From positions 20,705 through 84,704 of the forward strand of contig NZ_LIRJ01000025.1 in assembly GCF_001419745.1 (NCBI RefSeq): a stretch of 64,000 nt of DNA, written 5' to 3'. Below, piece by piece: positions 50,241-59,301 of the stretch; positions within the stretch are counted from its first letter, which is position 1; the number at the start of each line of letters is the position of its first letter. Origin of the DNA: Streptomyces silaceus. GTDB lineage: Bacteria; Actinomycetota; Actinomycetes; Streptomycetales; Streptomycetaceae. The notes beneath the pieces are model-generated. The model was not told where the DNA came from, ran no database searches, and saw only the letters and a list, made by a program, of their open reading frames with translations. The position numbers were made by a program, and so were the translations under genes.

Positions 50241-51766
50241 CCGGCATCGTCCTGCCCACCACCGACGCGCTGCGCACCCGCGCCCGCGCCGCGCTCGACC
50301 GCGTCGGCGCCGCCGTCCCCGAGGGCGGCGGCCTGTCGGCGCGCACGCCGGTCACCGGCGAGTACCTCTTCGGCCTGGCCGCGGCGGGCCACGCCGAGAC
50401 GGAGGAGGCACTGGCCGCCGCCCGCGCGGCCTTCCTCGACTGGCGCACCACCCCGGCGCCGCGCCGCGGTGAACTCGTGCGGCGCCTCGGCGAGTTGCTG
50501 CGCGTGCACCAGGAGGACCTGGCCGACCTGATCACCATCGAGGCGGGCAAGATCCGCTCCGAGGCGCTCGGCGAGGTCCAGGAGATGATCGACATCTGCG
50601 ACTTCGCCGTCGGTCTCTCCCGCCAGCTGTACGGACGCACCATCGCCTCGGAGCGCCCCGGGCACCGGCTCGCGGAGACCTGGCATCCGCTCGGCGTCGT
50701 CGGCGTCATCTCCGCGTTCAACTTCCCCGCGGCCGTCTGGTCGTGGAACACCGCCGTCGCCCTGGTCTGCGGCGACACCGTCGTGTGGAAGCCGTCCGAG
50801 CTGACCCCGCTCGTCTCGCTGGCCTGCGACCGGCTGCTGGCCAGGGCCGTCGACGACGTGGGCGCGCCCCGCGACGTGCACCGGCTGCTGCTCGGCGGCC
50901 GCGCCGTCGGGGAACGTCTGGTCGACGACCCGCGCATCGCGCTGGTCAGCGCCACCGGGTCGACCCGGATGGGGCGCGAGGTGGGCCCGCGCGTCGCCGC
51001 CCGCTTCGGGCGCTCCCTGCTGGAGCTGGGCGGCAACAACGCCGCGGTCATCGCCCCCTCCGCCGACCTGGACCTCGCCGTGCAGGGGATCGTGTTCTCC
51101 GCGGTCGGCACGGCCGGGCAGCGCTGCACGACGCTGCGGCGCCTCATCGTGCACCGGGACGTCGCCGACACGCTCGTCGAGCGGCTCACCGCCGCCTACC
51201 AGAAGCTGCCCATCGGCGACCCCTTCGACCGGGCCACGCTCGTCGGGCCGCTGATCTCCGCCCAGGCCCTGGAGCGCATGCGCGGCGCGCTGTCCCGCGT
51301 GCGCGACGAGGGCGGCACGCTGCTCGCGGGAGGCGCCCGCCGCGCGGTCGAGACGGCACCGCACGCCGCGTACGTCGAACCGGCCGTGGTCCGCGTCGAC
51401 CAGCAGACCGACGTGGTGCGCGAGGAGACGTTCGCGCCCCTCCTGTACGTCCTGACGTACGACACCTTCGACGAGGCGATCGCCCTCCACAACGACGTGC
51501 CCCAGGGCCTGTCGTCGAGCATCTTCACGCGCGACCAGCAGGAGGCGGAACGGTTCCTGTCCACCGAGGGCTCCGACTGCGGCATCGCCAACGTGAACAT
51601 CGGCACGTCGGGCGCGGAGATCGGCGGCGCGTTCGGCGGCGAGAAGGACACGGGCGGCGGCCGGGAGTCCGGCTCGGACGCATGGCGGTCCTACATGCGA
51701 TCGGCCACGAACACCATCAACTATGCGAGCCGCCTCTCCCTGGCGCAGAACGTCAGCTTTCTCTGA
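50237..51766 (+). CDS. amaB: Alpha-aminoadipate semialdehyde dehydrogenase (ALDH7/AmaB type)
   Basis: 509 residues. The aldehyde dehydrogenase signatures are intact: FNFPAAVWSWN, the general-base Glu in LLELGGNNA and the nucleophile in AGQRCTT. The overall wording (SATGSTRMGREV, GGAFGGEKDTGGGRESGSDAW) is that of the ALDH7A1/antiquitin-like group, which oxidises 2-aminoadipate-6-semialdehyde to 2-aminoadipate. Coupled by ATGA to hglS; last gene of the lysine/pipecolate operon. Confidence 0.92.
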   Translation: MTGIVLPTTDALRTRARAALDRVGAAVPEGGGLSARTPVTGEYLFGLAAAGHAETEEALAAARAAFLDWRTTPAPRRGELVRRLGELLRVHQEDLADLITIEAGKIRSEALGEVQEMIDICDFAVGLSRQLYGRTIASERPGHRLAETWHPLGVVGVISAFNFPAAVWSWNTAVALVCGDTVVWKPSELTPLVSLACDRLLARAVDDVGAPRDVHRLLLGGRAVGERLVDDPRIALVSATGSTRMGREVGPRVAARFGRSLLELGGNNAAVIAPSADLDLAVQGIVFSAVGTAGQRCTTLRRLIVHRDVADTLVERLTAAYQKLPIGDPFDRATLVGPLISAQALERMRGALSRVRDEGGTLLAGGARRAVETAPHAAYVEPAVVRVDQQTDVVREETFAPLLYVLTYDTFDEAIALHNDVPQGLSSSIFTRDQQEAERFLSTEGSDCGIANVNIGTSGAEIGGAFGGEKDTGGGRESGSDAWRSYMRSATNTINYASRLSLAQNVSFL

Positions 51767-51925
51767 GGCGGGCGGGCTCCGGCTCCCCTGATACGGGGCT
51801 CCGCTGGGGCAGGCGGGGGCCGGTTCCTCGGAGCAGGTGGGGTCCGGTGCGGTGGCGAGGCCGAGGAACGCTGCCTAGCGTGGTGGGGTCAGCCGGACAC
51901 GGTCCCTGTTCAGGAAGGCCCTCCC

Positions 51926-52624
51926 ATGGCCGACAAGCCCGCCATCGTCCTGGTCCACGGCTTCTGGGGCGGAGCCGCCCACTGGTCGAAGGTCGTCGTC
52001 GAACTGCACCGCCGCGGCTACGGCGACCTGCACGCCGTCGAGAACCCGCTGACCTCGCTCGCGGACGACGCCGAACGCACCCGCAAGATGATCGGCCAGA
52101 TCGACGGCCCGGTCGTGCTGGTCGGGCACTCCTACGGTGGCGCGGTCATCACCGAGGCGGGCGGCCTGCCGAACGTGGCGGCCCTGGTCTACGTCGCGGC
52201 GTTCGCTCCGGACGCGGGCGAGAGTCCGGGGGCGCTCAGTCAGGAGCTGCCGCCGGCGGCCTTCGAGAACATCGCGCCCGACTCGGACGGCTATCTGTGG
52301 GTCCGGCAGGACCTCTTCCACGAGAGCTTCGCGCAGGACCTGACGGCCGACGAGGCCCTGGTCATGGCCGTGACGCAGAAGGCGCCGCTCGCCTCCACCT
52401 TCGGCGACGCCGTCACCGCCCCGGCCTGGCGCGGCAAGCCGTCCTGGTACCAGGTCTCCACCGAGGACCGCATGATCCACCCGGACAACGAACGCCGGAT
52501 GGCCGAGCGGATCGGCCCGCGCAAGACGATCGAGCTGAACGCCTCGCACGCCTCCCTGGCCTCGCAGCCCGGCGCGGTGACCGACCTGATCGAAGCCGCC
52601 GCCGTCGACGTGGCCGGCCGCTAG
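51926..52624 (+). CDS. Alpha/beta hydrolase
   Basis: 232 residues, the size of small esterase-like alpha/beta hydrolases. LVHGFWGGAAHW is the oxyanion loop, Ser in GHSYGG is the nucleophile and the His of NASHASLAS near the end completes the triad. AGGAAGG lies 9 bases before the ATG. It stands alone; substrate unknown. Confidence 0.88.
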   Translation: MADKPAIVLVHGFWGGAAHWSKVVVELHRRGYGDLHAVENPLTSLADDAERTRKMIGQIDGPVVLVGHSYGGAVITEAGGLPNVAALVYVAAFAPDAGESPGALSQELPPAAFENIAPDSDGYLWVRQDLFHESFAQDLTADEALVMAVTQKAPLASTFGDAVTAPAWRGKPSWYQVSTEDRMIHPDNERRMAERIGPRKTIELNASHASLASQPGAVTDLIEAAAVDVAGR

Positions 52625-52678
52625 GGAGCCGGCCGCTGGGGAGCCGCCGCTCGGGAGGAGGCCGGTCCCGTCCCGGGG

Positions 52679-53149
52679 TCAGCCCTCCGTCAGGCGGCGT
52701 ACGGCCGCCAGGGCGCGGTCGGCGTGGGCGCTCATGCGGAGCTCGCTGCGGACGACCTCGGCGACCGTGCGGTCACGGGCGATGACGAACGTCACGCGCT
52801 TGGTGGGCGCCAGGGAGAAGCCGCGCGTCACCCCGAACCGGTCGCGCACCGCGCCCTCGGGGTCCGACAGGAGCGGGAACCCGAGGGTGTGCCGCTCCGT
52901 GAACTCCCGCTGGCGCTCCACGCCGTCGCCGCTGACCCCCACGGGCCGCGCGCCCGCGGCGCCGAACTCGGCGGCCAGGTCGCGGAAGTGACAGGCCTCG
53001 GCCGTGCACCCGGGAGTGAGGGCCGCCGGGTAGAAGAACAGCACCACGGGCCCGTCGGCGAGCAGTTCGGAGAGCTGCCTCGGCGTGCCGGTCTCGTCCG
53101 GCAGCGTGAAGTCCTCGACGGTGTCCCCCACCGCCACGCGCGCCGTCAT
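52679..53149 (-). CDS. Peroxiredoxin (BCP/PrxQ type)
   Basis: 156 residues. The peroxidatic cysteine is in LTPGCTAEACHFRD, with a second cysteine five residues later, the BCP/PrxQ arrangement for reducing peroxides with thioredoxin. Cytoplasmic, no signal peptide. Convergent with the alpha/beta hydrolase, 54 bases apart. Confidence 0.93.
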   Translation of the reverse strand: MTARVAVGDTVEDFTLPDETGTPRQLSELLADGPVVLFFYPAALTPGCTAEACHFRDLAAEFGAAGARPVGVSGDGVERQREFTERHTLGFPLLSDPEGAVRDRFGVTRGFSLAPTKRVTFVIARDRTVAEVVRSELRMSAHADRALAAVRRLTEG

Positions 53150-53312
53150 GCCCGGCTTCCCTGCGACGTACGGTCCATGGACGGTGCCTCCTCAAGTGAC
53201 GGGAGCGAAACCCTACTCCAGCCATGATCCCCTCGGCCGCCCACGTGCGATGCTGGGGCACACTCGACCCGTGACAGGGCCGGTGACCAGGGAACATGGC
53301 AGGAGCAAGGGA

Positions 53313-55595
53313 GTGTTCGGCATCGTGACGGCAGCGGCGCGACGGACGGCGAAACGGGTCTGGGACCGTTTCTCGGCATCCGACCCGGGACTTCTGCGGC
53401 TCATGGCGGGGCTGCGCACGGTCGGGGCGATCCTCCTCACCCTCGCCGTGCTCGCGCTGCTCGGCACCTCCGTGACGCATCTCGTCGCGGGGGCGATGAC
53501 GGCGATGGTCGCCACGTTCGCGATCCAGGAGAAGGAGGTGCGCGGCCAGGCGATCACGCTGGCGCTCGGCCTGCCGGTGGCGCTCGCGGCGATATCCCTG
53601 GGGGCCCTGCTCAACGACCGGGTCGTGGCGGGCGACGTCTTCTTCATCCTGCTGATCTTCGGCGCGGTCTACTCCCGCCGGTTCGGCGACCGGGGCACCG
53701 CCCTCGGCCTGATCGGCTTCCAGGTCTACTTCGTCTCGCTGTTCGTGAGCGCGACCGCCTCGACGCTGCCGGGGCTCTTCCTGACGCTGACCGTGGCGTT
53801 CGGCTGCAGCGCGGTCGTGCGGTTCGCCGTGGTGCCGGAGACTCCGGAGCGCACGCTGGCACGGCTGCGCGAGGCGTTCCGCGCCCGGCTCGCCCAGCTC
53901 GTCGCCCACCAGATCGAACTGCTCGACGCAGAGACCGAGGACGTACCGAAGGTCCTGGACGATCTGCGGCGCAGCACCGCCCGGCTCCACGAGGCCGCGC
54001 TGATGATCCAGGGCCGCCTGGAGGAGGGCACCCGCGACGCGTCGGCCGCGGCGCTGCTCCAGCGCAGGGTCGCCGACGCGGAGATCGCCGCGGAGCGCCT
54101 CGGCGTCCTGCTCCTCAACGCCCGCAGCGCCGAACGCGTCGAGACCATCACGCTGCACCTGCCGAACGCGCCCGCGCCCAAGCCGCGCCGCGCACGGTTC
54201 GGCCAGGACGCGGGCACGGCGCTGCGCAGGGACCTGCGGGCCCTCCACCTCCTGGTGGTCCGCCTGGTGCCCGACGACCGCGGCACGGCCCTGCCCTACG
54301 TACGCAACCGGCTGCTCGGCTACCGCGAGGAGAAGGGCCTTCCGCAGGGCTCGCCGGCCCTCCAGGACTGCTTCCGCGCGGTCGGTGAGTCGGCCCGCGC
54401 CATCCTGGGTCTGCGCCTGGCGGTGGACGGGTCGCGCGACGAGGGGGACGAGGAGTACGACAGCCCGGAAGCCGCGCGTTCCCGCGAGGAGTTCGAGGCG
54501 GAGGAGATCTCGCTCGCCGGGGAGGCGAAGGAGGACGAGGAGGAGCAGACCGGGCTGCGGCGGCCCACGACCAGGGCGGCCGTGCAGGTGTCGGTGGGCT
54601 CGGCGCTGGCGATCGTCGGCGGCGAGTTCCTGTCCACGCAGCGGTGGTACTGGGCGGTCCTGACCTGCTGGGTCGTCTTCCTCAACACCGCGTCCACCGG
54701 CGAGATCCTGGTCAAGGGCTACCGTCGCCTCGTCGGTACGGTGCTCGGCGTGGTCGCCGGAGTGGCGCTGGCCGGAGCCGTCGGCAACCACACGTGGCTC
54801 GCGTTCGCGCTGGTCCTGCTCTGCATCTTCGGGATGTTCTTCACGGCCCCGCTGTCCTACGCGCTGATGTCCTTCTTCGTCACCGCGATGCTCGGCCTGC
54901 TCTACACGCTCCTGAACACCTACAGCCTCGACGTGCTCGTGCTGCGCATCGAGGAGACGGCGCTCGGCGCGGCCTGCGGGATCATCGCGGCGGTCCTGGT
55001 GCTTCCGATCCGCACCTCGCACCGCACGGACGAGGAGCTCGGCACCGTCCTGGCGCGGCTGCGGGACGTGGTGTCGGCGTCGGTGGCCCAGCTCAGCGGC
55101 GGGGCCGCCGCCGACCTCGTGGACCTCGCGCGCGACCTGGACACCGCGCTGGACGATCTGCGCAGTTCCACCAAGCCGTTGACGCATCCGATCGCCCCGC
55201 TGCGGGCCCGCCGCCAGACCGCCCGCTACATCGTCGCGCTCCTGGAGACGTGCGCGTACCACGCCCGCTCGCTCGCGGCGACGGCCGAGTTGGTGCCCTC
55301 CAGCAAGAGCGTCGCGGCCGACGCGCGCCTCGCGCTCGCCGGGCGGCGCATCACGCACAACATCGACCTGATCGCCGCGCAGGTGCGCGACGAGGAGCCG
55401 GACGGCGCCATCGAGTCGGGGGCCAGCATCGCCTCGATGCTGGACAGCGGCGGTCACGAGGTGCTGCCGAACGGCTCGGTGGCGTTCCGCGTGCTGCGTC
55501 ACCTCCAGCGCCTGGACGAGGGTGTCGTCGGCCTGGCCCGGCCGCTCGGGGTGCCCCTCACGGGGCGGGACGTCGGGGTTTCCCCACCCGCGTGA
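53313..55595 (+). CDS. FUSC-family membrane protein (putative aromatic-compound exporter)
   Basis: About 760 residues. Two blocks of membrane segments (about residues 30-170 and 430-570) are separated by a long charged, helical cytoplasmic region that includes a very acidic stretch (DEGDEEYDSPEAA), and a second cytoplasmic helical part ends the protein. This duplicated layout is that of the FUSC/fusaric-acid-resistance-like family. I chose GTG 53313 because AGGAG lies 7 bases upstream; GTG 53271 and ATG 53250 are alternatives. Function is by family only. Confidence 0.82.
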   Translation: MFGIVTAAARRTAKRVWDRFSASDPGLLRLMAGLRTVGAILLTLAVLALLGTSVTHLVAGAMTAMVATFAIQEKEVRGQAITLALGLPVALAAISLGALLNDRVVAGDVFFILLIFGAVYSRRFGDRGTALGLIGFQVYFVSLFVSATASTLPGLFLTLTVAFGCSAVVRFAVVPETPERTLARLREAFRARLAQLVAHQIELLDAETEDVPKVLDDLRRSTARLHEAALMIQGRLEEGTRDASAAALLQRRVADAEIAAERLGVLLLNARSAERVETITLHLPNAPAPKPRRARFGQDAGTALRRDLRALHLLVVRLVPDDRGTALPYVRNRLLGYREEKGLPQGSPALQDCFRAVGESARAILGLRLAVDGSRDEGDEEYDSPEAARSREEFEAEEISLAGEAKEDEEEQTGLRRPTTRAAVQVSVGSALAIVGGEFLSTQRWYWAVLTCWVVFLNTASTGEILVKGYRRLVGTVLGVVAGVALAGAVGNHTWLAFALVLLCIFGMFFTAPLSYALMSFFVTAMLGLLYTLLNTYSLDVLVLRIEETALGAACGIIAAVLVLPIRTSHRTDEELGTVLARLRDVVSASVAQLSGGAAADLVDLARDLDTALDDLRSSTKPLTHPIAPLRARRQTARYIVALLETCAYHARSLAATAELVPSSKSVAADARLALAGRRITHNIDLIAAQVRDEEPDGAIESGASIASMLDSGGHEVLPNGSVAFRVLRHLQRLDEGVVGLARPLGVPLTGRDVGVSPPA

Positions 55596-55647
55596 CGGGG
55601 GTTTGTCGCATGGTGCGACCCCCGTCCAGGCCATGAGGGTGGTGCCC

Positions 55648-56883
55648 ATGACAGCACTCAGGAGAACTCCACGTCGTCGTGCGGCCGCTGCGGCGGCCCT
55701 GGCCGCGCTGCTGGCACCGGTCCTCGTGACCGGCCCGGCACGCGCCGACGCCGCCCCCGCGCACGGCGCCGACGCACCGCTCAGCCGGACGGAGTTACAG
55801 CGCGAGGTGGACCGCACGCTCAAGGACGCCGGGTACATCGGCCTGTCCGTGCAGGTGCGCGACGGGCGCCGCCGTACGCACGCCGTCGCCGGCGAGGCCG
55901 AGCTGGGCACGGGGCGTCCGGTGGTCCACGGCGCGGAGTTCCGCGCGGCCAGCGTCACCAAGGCCTTCGTGGCCACCGTGGTCCTCCAGCTGGAGGCCGA
56001 GGGGCGGCTCTCGCTCGACGACACCGTGGAGCGCTGGCTGCCGGGCGTGGTGCGCGGCAACGGAAACGACGGCTCCCGCATCACCCTGCGCCATCTGCTC
56101 CAGCACACCAGCGGCATCTACAACTACGACTACACCGAGGACACGGGCGACACCGCGGCCGACTTCGAGCGCACGAGGTTCGACCACCGCGACCCCGAGG
56201 ACGGCGTGGCCGGGGCGATGCGGCACAAGCCCGACTTCCCGCCGGCCGACCCCGACGACCCCACGCCCGACTGGAAGTACTCCAACCCCGGATACCTCCT
56301 CATCGGCATGGTGATCGAGAAGGTCACGGGCTCCTCGTGGGACAAGGAGGTCAGGGACCGCGTCATCCGCCCGCTGGACCTGCGCCAGACCTACGCTCCC
56401 GGCGACAACCCCCGCCTGCGCGGCCCCTATACACACACGTATCAGCGGTTCCCCGGGTCGAACGGCTGGACCGACACCAGCCTGCGGAACCTGACGTGGG
56501 GCGACGCGGCCGGTGAACTGGTCAGCAGCGAACGCGATCTGGACCGTTTCCTCACCGCCCTGTACGGCGGCCGGCTGCTGCCCGCCGCGCAGCTCGCGAA
56601 GATGCGGGACACCGTGCCCGTCAGCCCCGACTTCCAACAGGTCTTCCCCGGCCTGGAGTACGGCCTGGCGGCGATGCGCCAGCCGCTGAGCTGCGGCGGA
56701 TTCCGCTGGGGGCACGGCGGCGACGCCGCGGGGCTGACCGTCAGGACGGCCGTCAGCGGCGACGGGCGCCGGACCGTGGTGCTCAACGCCTCCGGCAAAC
56801 GGTCCGACGAGGCCTCGCTGATGGCCGCCGAGAAGGCGGTGCAGGGACTGCTGGACCGGACGATGTGCGGCAAGCGGGGCTGA
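55648..56883 (+). CDS. Secreted serine hydrolase of beta-lactamase/D-Ala-D-Ala carboxypeptidase fold
   Basis: 411 residues. An Arg-rich start and Ala-rich hydrophobic stretch ending near GPARADAAP form a signal peptide. The active-site SxxK is ASVTKAF, the YxN motif is YSN, and a late HGG segment (WGHGGDAAG) replaces the KTG box, as in class C-like D-alanyl-D-alanine carboxypeptidases and esterases. ATG 55648 chosen with AGGGTGG upstream; ATG 55633 possible. Convergent with the next gene across a hairpin. Confidence 0.9.
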   Translation: MTALRRTPRRRAAAAAALAALLAPVLVTGPARADAAPAHGADAPLSRTELQREVDRTLKDAGYIGLSVQVRDGRRRTHAVAGEAELGTGRPVVHGAEFRAASVTKAFVATVVLQLEAEGRLSLDDTVERWLPGVVRGNGNDGSRITLRHLLQHTSGIYNYDYTEDTGDTAADFERTRFDHRDPEDGVAGAMRHKPDFPPADPDDPTPDWKYSNPGYLLIGMVIEKVTGSSWDKEVRDRVIRPLDLRQTYAPGDNPRLRGPYTHTYQRFPGSNGWTDTSLRNLTWGDAAGELVSSERDLDRFLTALYGGRLLPAAQLAKMRDTVPVSPDFQQVFPGLEYGLAAMRQPLSCGGFRWGHGGDAAGLTVRTAVSGDGRRTVVLNASGKRSDEASLMAAEKAVQGLLDRTMCGKRG

Positions 56884-56900
56884 CGCCACCCGGGCGGCCG

Positions 56901-56931
56901 CTGCGCGGGGCCCTCGTCACGCCCCGCGCAG
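56901..56931. terminator. Hairpin terminator between convergent genes
   Basis: CTGCGCGGGG and CCCCGCGCAG form a perfect 10-bp stem around an 11-base loop. It follows the serine hydrolase stop by 18 bases and overlaps the last codons of the opposing gene. Confidence 0.7.
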
Positions 56932-57462
56932 CTCCCGCACCACTTCGCCCAGCACCGGCTCGGGCAGGTCCGGCAGCATCATCGCGAAGGCCAGCACGAA
57001 CTTGCCCAGCAGGAACGTGGTGTCCGGCGTCCTGCGCACGATCTCCTGGACGGACGCCACGTCCTCGGCGGCGACGGCCTCCAAGAGGTCCGCCGCGTCC
57101 GGCCCGGCTCCGTCCTCCGTGAGGACGTCCCGGTCGCCGAAGTCGGCCCGGCGCACCATGTGCCGCAGCACCCGGTCCGCCGCCTCCGGCAGATACGCCT
57201 TGCGCACGCCTTCGTTGGCGATCCAGCACAGCGCCGAGACGAGGTCGGTGGTCCGCTCGTCCGCGCCGCACTCCGCCACCAGGGAGTCGTAGGCGAGCTG
57301 ATTCCCGTGCCGGAACGCGAGCAGCAGCCGTGCCGCCCGCGCCTTGGCCTCGGCCACCTGTTCCTCGGACACGGCGGATTCCGCCGCCGCGGACCCGTCG
57401 GCTTGCGCGGGCACTTCGGCCCGTACGCCCGATTCCTGCTTGTTTACGCCCATCTGGCACAT
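56917..57462 (-). CDS. Conserved hypothetical protein
   Basis: 181 residues; I do not recognise a family. It is largely helical, with an acidic and Ala-rich middle (residues about 15-45), no signal peptide and no clear membrane segment apart from a short hydrophobic stretch LLGKFVLAFAMMLPDL near the end. Codon use is like that of its neighbours, so it is probably a real gene. ATG 57462 is preceded by GGTGA; ATG 57453 has no ribosome site. Confidence 0.7.
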   Translation of the reverse strand: MCQMGVNKQESGVRAEVPAQADGSAAAESAVSEEQVAEAKARAARLLLAFRHGNQLAYDSLVAECGADERTTDLVSALCWIANEGVRKAYLPEAADRVLRHMVRRADFGDRDVLTEDGAGPDAADLLEAVAAEDVASVQEIVRRTPDTTFLLGKFVLAFAMMLPDLPEPVLGEVVRELRGA

Positions 57463-57517
57463 GGTAACGATCACCGTGCGGGGGTCTTCAAGCACCCGGG
57501 GGCCCGTGGCGGCGGGT

Positions 57518-58528
57518 TCAGCGCATCCAGGCGCTGTACGACATGACGTCCCCGGCCTCCACTTCGTACGTGCGGTCGTTCCTCGTGACCGTCTCCTCCA
57601 GGCCGAGCACGGTGCCGCGTGCCGGGTCCAGGATCAGCATCCGCCGCAGTCCGCCGGACTCGTGGACGTACGCCTGACCGACGCGGCCGAGCCGGTCGGT
57701 GACCGCGCCGGCCGGGCGCAGCCCCTCGGTCCCGGCGAGGATCCGCGTCAGCGCCGCCGTCTCACGGGCTCCCGGTGTCCAGTGGCGCAGGAACATCGCC
57801 ACGGCGTCCAGGAGTTCACCGGTGCCGGTCAGCGGGGCGGGGTCGCTCGGGCGGCTGAGCTCGGCCAGGTAGGTGCGCAGCGCGCCGGGCGTGTGCGGGG
57901 GCCGCGACCGCGGAGGGGCGGTACCGAAGCTCGGCGGGTAGGCACGGTCGCTGAGGACCTTGCCGTCACGAACGGTGCGGGGGCCCGCGGCGCTGTCGGC
58001 GATGACCGGCTTGCCCGGGTGGCGGGGGTCGGTGGCCACGACGAGCTCCGTGTGGCTGCCGTCCGGCCGCCAGTGCGTGACGCGCTCCTCGGGCAGCGTG
58101 ATCGGGGCGGCACCCGCCCCGGACTTCACGGCCAGGCTCCAGGTCTGCACATGGGTGCCCCGGCGCAACCGCGCCGCCCCGTCGGCGGACGCGGCGACCG
58201 CGGCACGGTCGGCGAGCCGGTCGAGGGGCAGCGGGGTGGAACCGGACCGCGGTGTGAGGGGGTGCGGCGCCGCGGCGGCGGGCGCGCTGCCCGACCCCGC
58301 GAGGACGAGGGCCAGCGCGGCCGCGACGGCGAGCGAGACCATCTCGATGCCCCAGACCAGGCGCCGCACTTGGCGTGCCGGGCGGGGACGCGCGGTGGGC
58401 GCGCTGTGCAGGAGCAGGTTCAACTGGCGTTCGGCGTGGGCGGGCAGGGCCCGGTCGCGGAACCGGACGTCGTCGACGGGCACGGGATCGGCGCCGCGCA
58501 GCGCGGCGAGTTCGTCGTCATGAGCCAT
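57518..58528 (-). CDS. CU044_5270-family membrane-anchored protein (sigma-factor partner)
   Basis: 336 residues. A short cytoplasmic N-terminus is followed by one membrane segment (about residues 60-80, MVSLAVAAALALVLAG) and a large extracytoplasmic domain. Proteins of this type regularly sit directly downstream of SigE-like ECF sigma genes and may act as membrane-bound partners or sensors; the mechanism is not established. ATG 58528 has GGAGGATC 7 bases upstream and overlaps the sigma gene by 11 bases. Confidence 0.8.
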   Translation of the reverse strand: MAHDDELAALRGADPVPVDDVRFRDRALPAHAERQLNLLLHSAPTARPRPARQVRRLVWGIEMVSLAVAAALALVLAGSGSAPAAAAPHPLTPRSGSTPLPLDRLADRAAVAASADGAARLRRGTHVQTWSLAVKSGAGAAPITLPEERVTHWRPDGSHTELVVATDPRHPGKPVIADSAAGPRTVRDGKVLSDRAYPPSFGTAPPRSRPPHTPGALRTYLAELSRPSDPAPLTGTGELLDAVAMFLRHWTPGARETAALTRILAGTEGLRPAGAVTDRLGRVGQAYVHESGGLRRMLILDPARGTVLGLEETVTRNDRTYEVEAGDVMSYSAWMR

Positions 58529-59195
58529 GGCCGTGATCCTCCGGAACGGTGGCGCGGGTCGCTTCAGGGACGGGCCAACTGGCCGGTGCGGGGTGGGAGG
58601 TGCGGTCGGGGCGGGTGTCACGCGCGGGCCCGGTGGTGGGTGCGGGTCCGGCGTCGCGCACGAGCCCCGGGGCAGGCTCGGGATCCGTCCGCGCGGGACG
58701 CATACGGTCTATCTCCGTTCTCAGGCGGCGCCGCGCCCGGTGCAGACGCATCGCCGCCGCCCGCGTCCCGCAGCCCAGCGCGGTCGCGAGTTCCTCGGTG
58801 TCCAGGCCCTCCCACGCCGTCAGGCGCAGGACCTCCTGGTCGGCGAAGGACAGCAGCCGCAGGGCGTCGTGGACCCAGTCCCCCGGCCGCTCGGCCTCCG
58901 GACCGGCCACGACGTCCCTGCGGTGGCGGGTCGCGTCGTTGCCGATCCGCTCCAACAGGCGTCTGCGGCGCCCGTATCCGCGTACCGCGTTCGCAAGGCA
59001 GCGCCGCGCTATCCCGTACAGCCAGGGCAAGGGGGCCGGCGGCAGATCGGCGCGCCGTCGCCAGGCGACGGCGAACACGTCGGCCACCACCTCCTCGGTG
59101 TCACTCGTCGGGCCGCCGAGCCGCCGTGCAACGTAGCGGCTGACCGCCCAGTAGTGCTCGCGATAGGCAGCGGCGAAGGTTTCGTCGTCGCTCAC
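58518..59195 (-). CDS. ECF-type RNA polymerase sigma factor
   Basis: 225 residues. Region 2 (residues about 8-70: [24 protein letters not shown]) and region 4 (about 105-155: [24 protein letters not shown], helix-turn-helix) are recognisable. A Pro/Thr-rich tail of about 50 residues follows. GTG start at 59195. Its stop overlaps the start of the membrane partner gene, the usual arrangement of this sigma group. Confidence 0.93.
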   Translation of the reverse strand: MSDDETFAAAYREHYWAVSRYVARRLGGPTSDTEEVVADVFAVAWRRRADLPPAPLPWLYGIARRCLANAVRGYGRRRRLLERIGNDATRHRRDVVAGPEAERPGDWVHDALRLLSFADQEVLRLTAWEGLDTEELATALGCGTRAAAMRLHRARRRLRTEIDRMRPARTDPEPAPGLVRDAGPAPTTGPARDTRPDRTSHPAPASWPVPEATRATVPEDHGHGS

Positions 59196-59301
59196 GGTTA
59201 CGAAGTGTCCGGCACGGCCCCGGTCGTCACACCATCGGGGTGTGATCCATGTCGCTCCGCGTACCTGTCACGCATGCGCGGGCGCCGGACACAGGCGGGA
59301 C

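Noticed and set aside
47387..51766. One 1459-codon frame that could suggest a fusion of the lysine-catabolism enzymes
   Set aside because: Only its last third is coding (the aldehyde dehydrogenase from 50237). The earlier part is the wrong frame of the flavoprotein and DUF1338 genes, each of which has its own start, stop and ribosome site.
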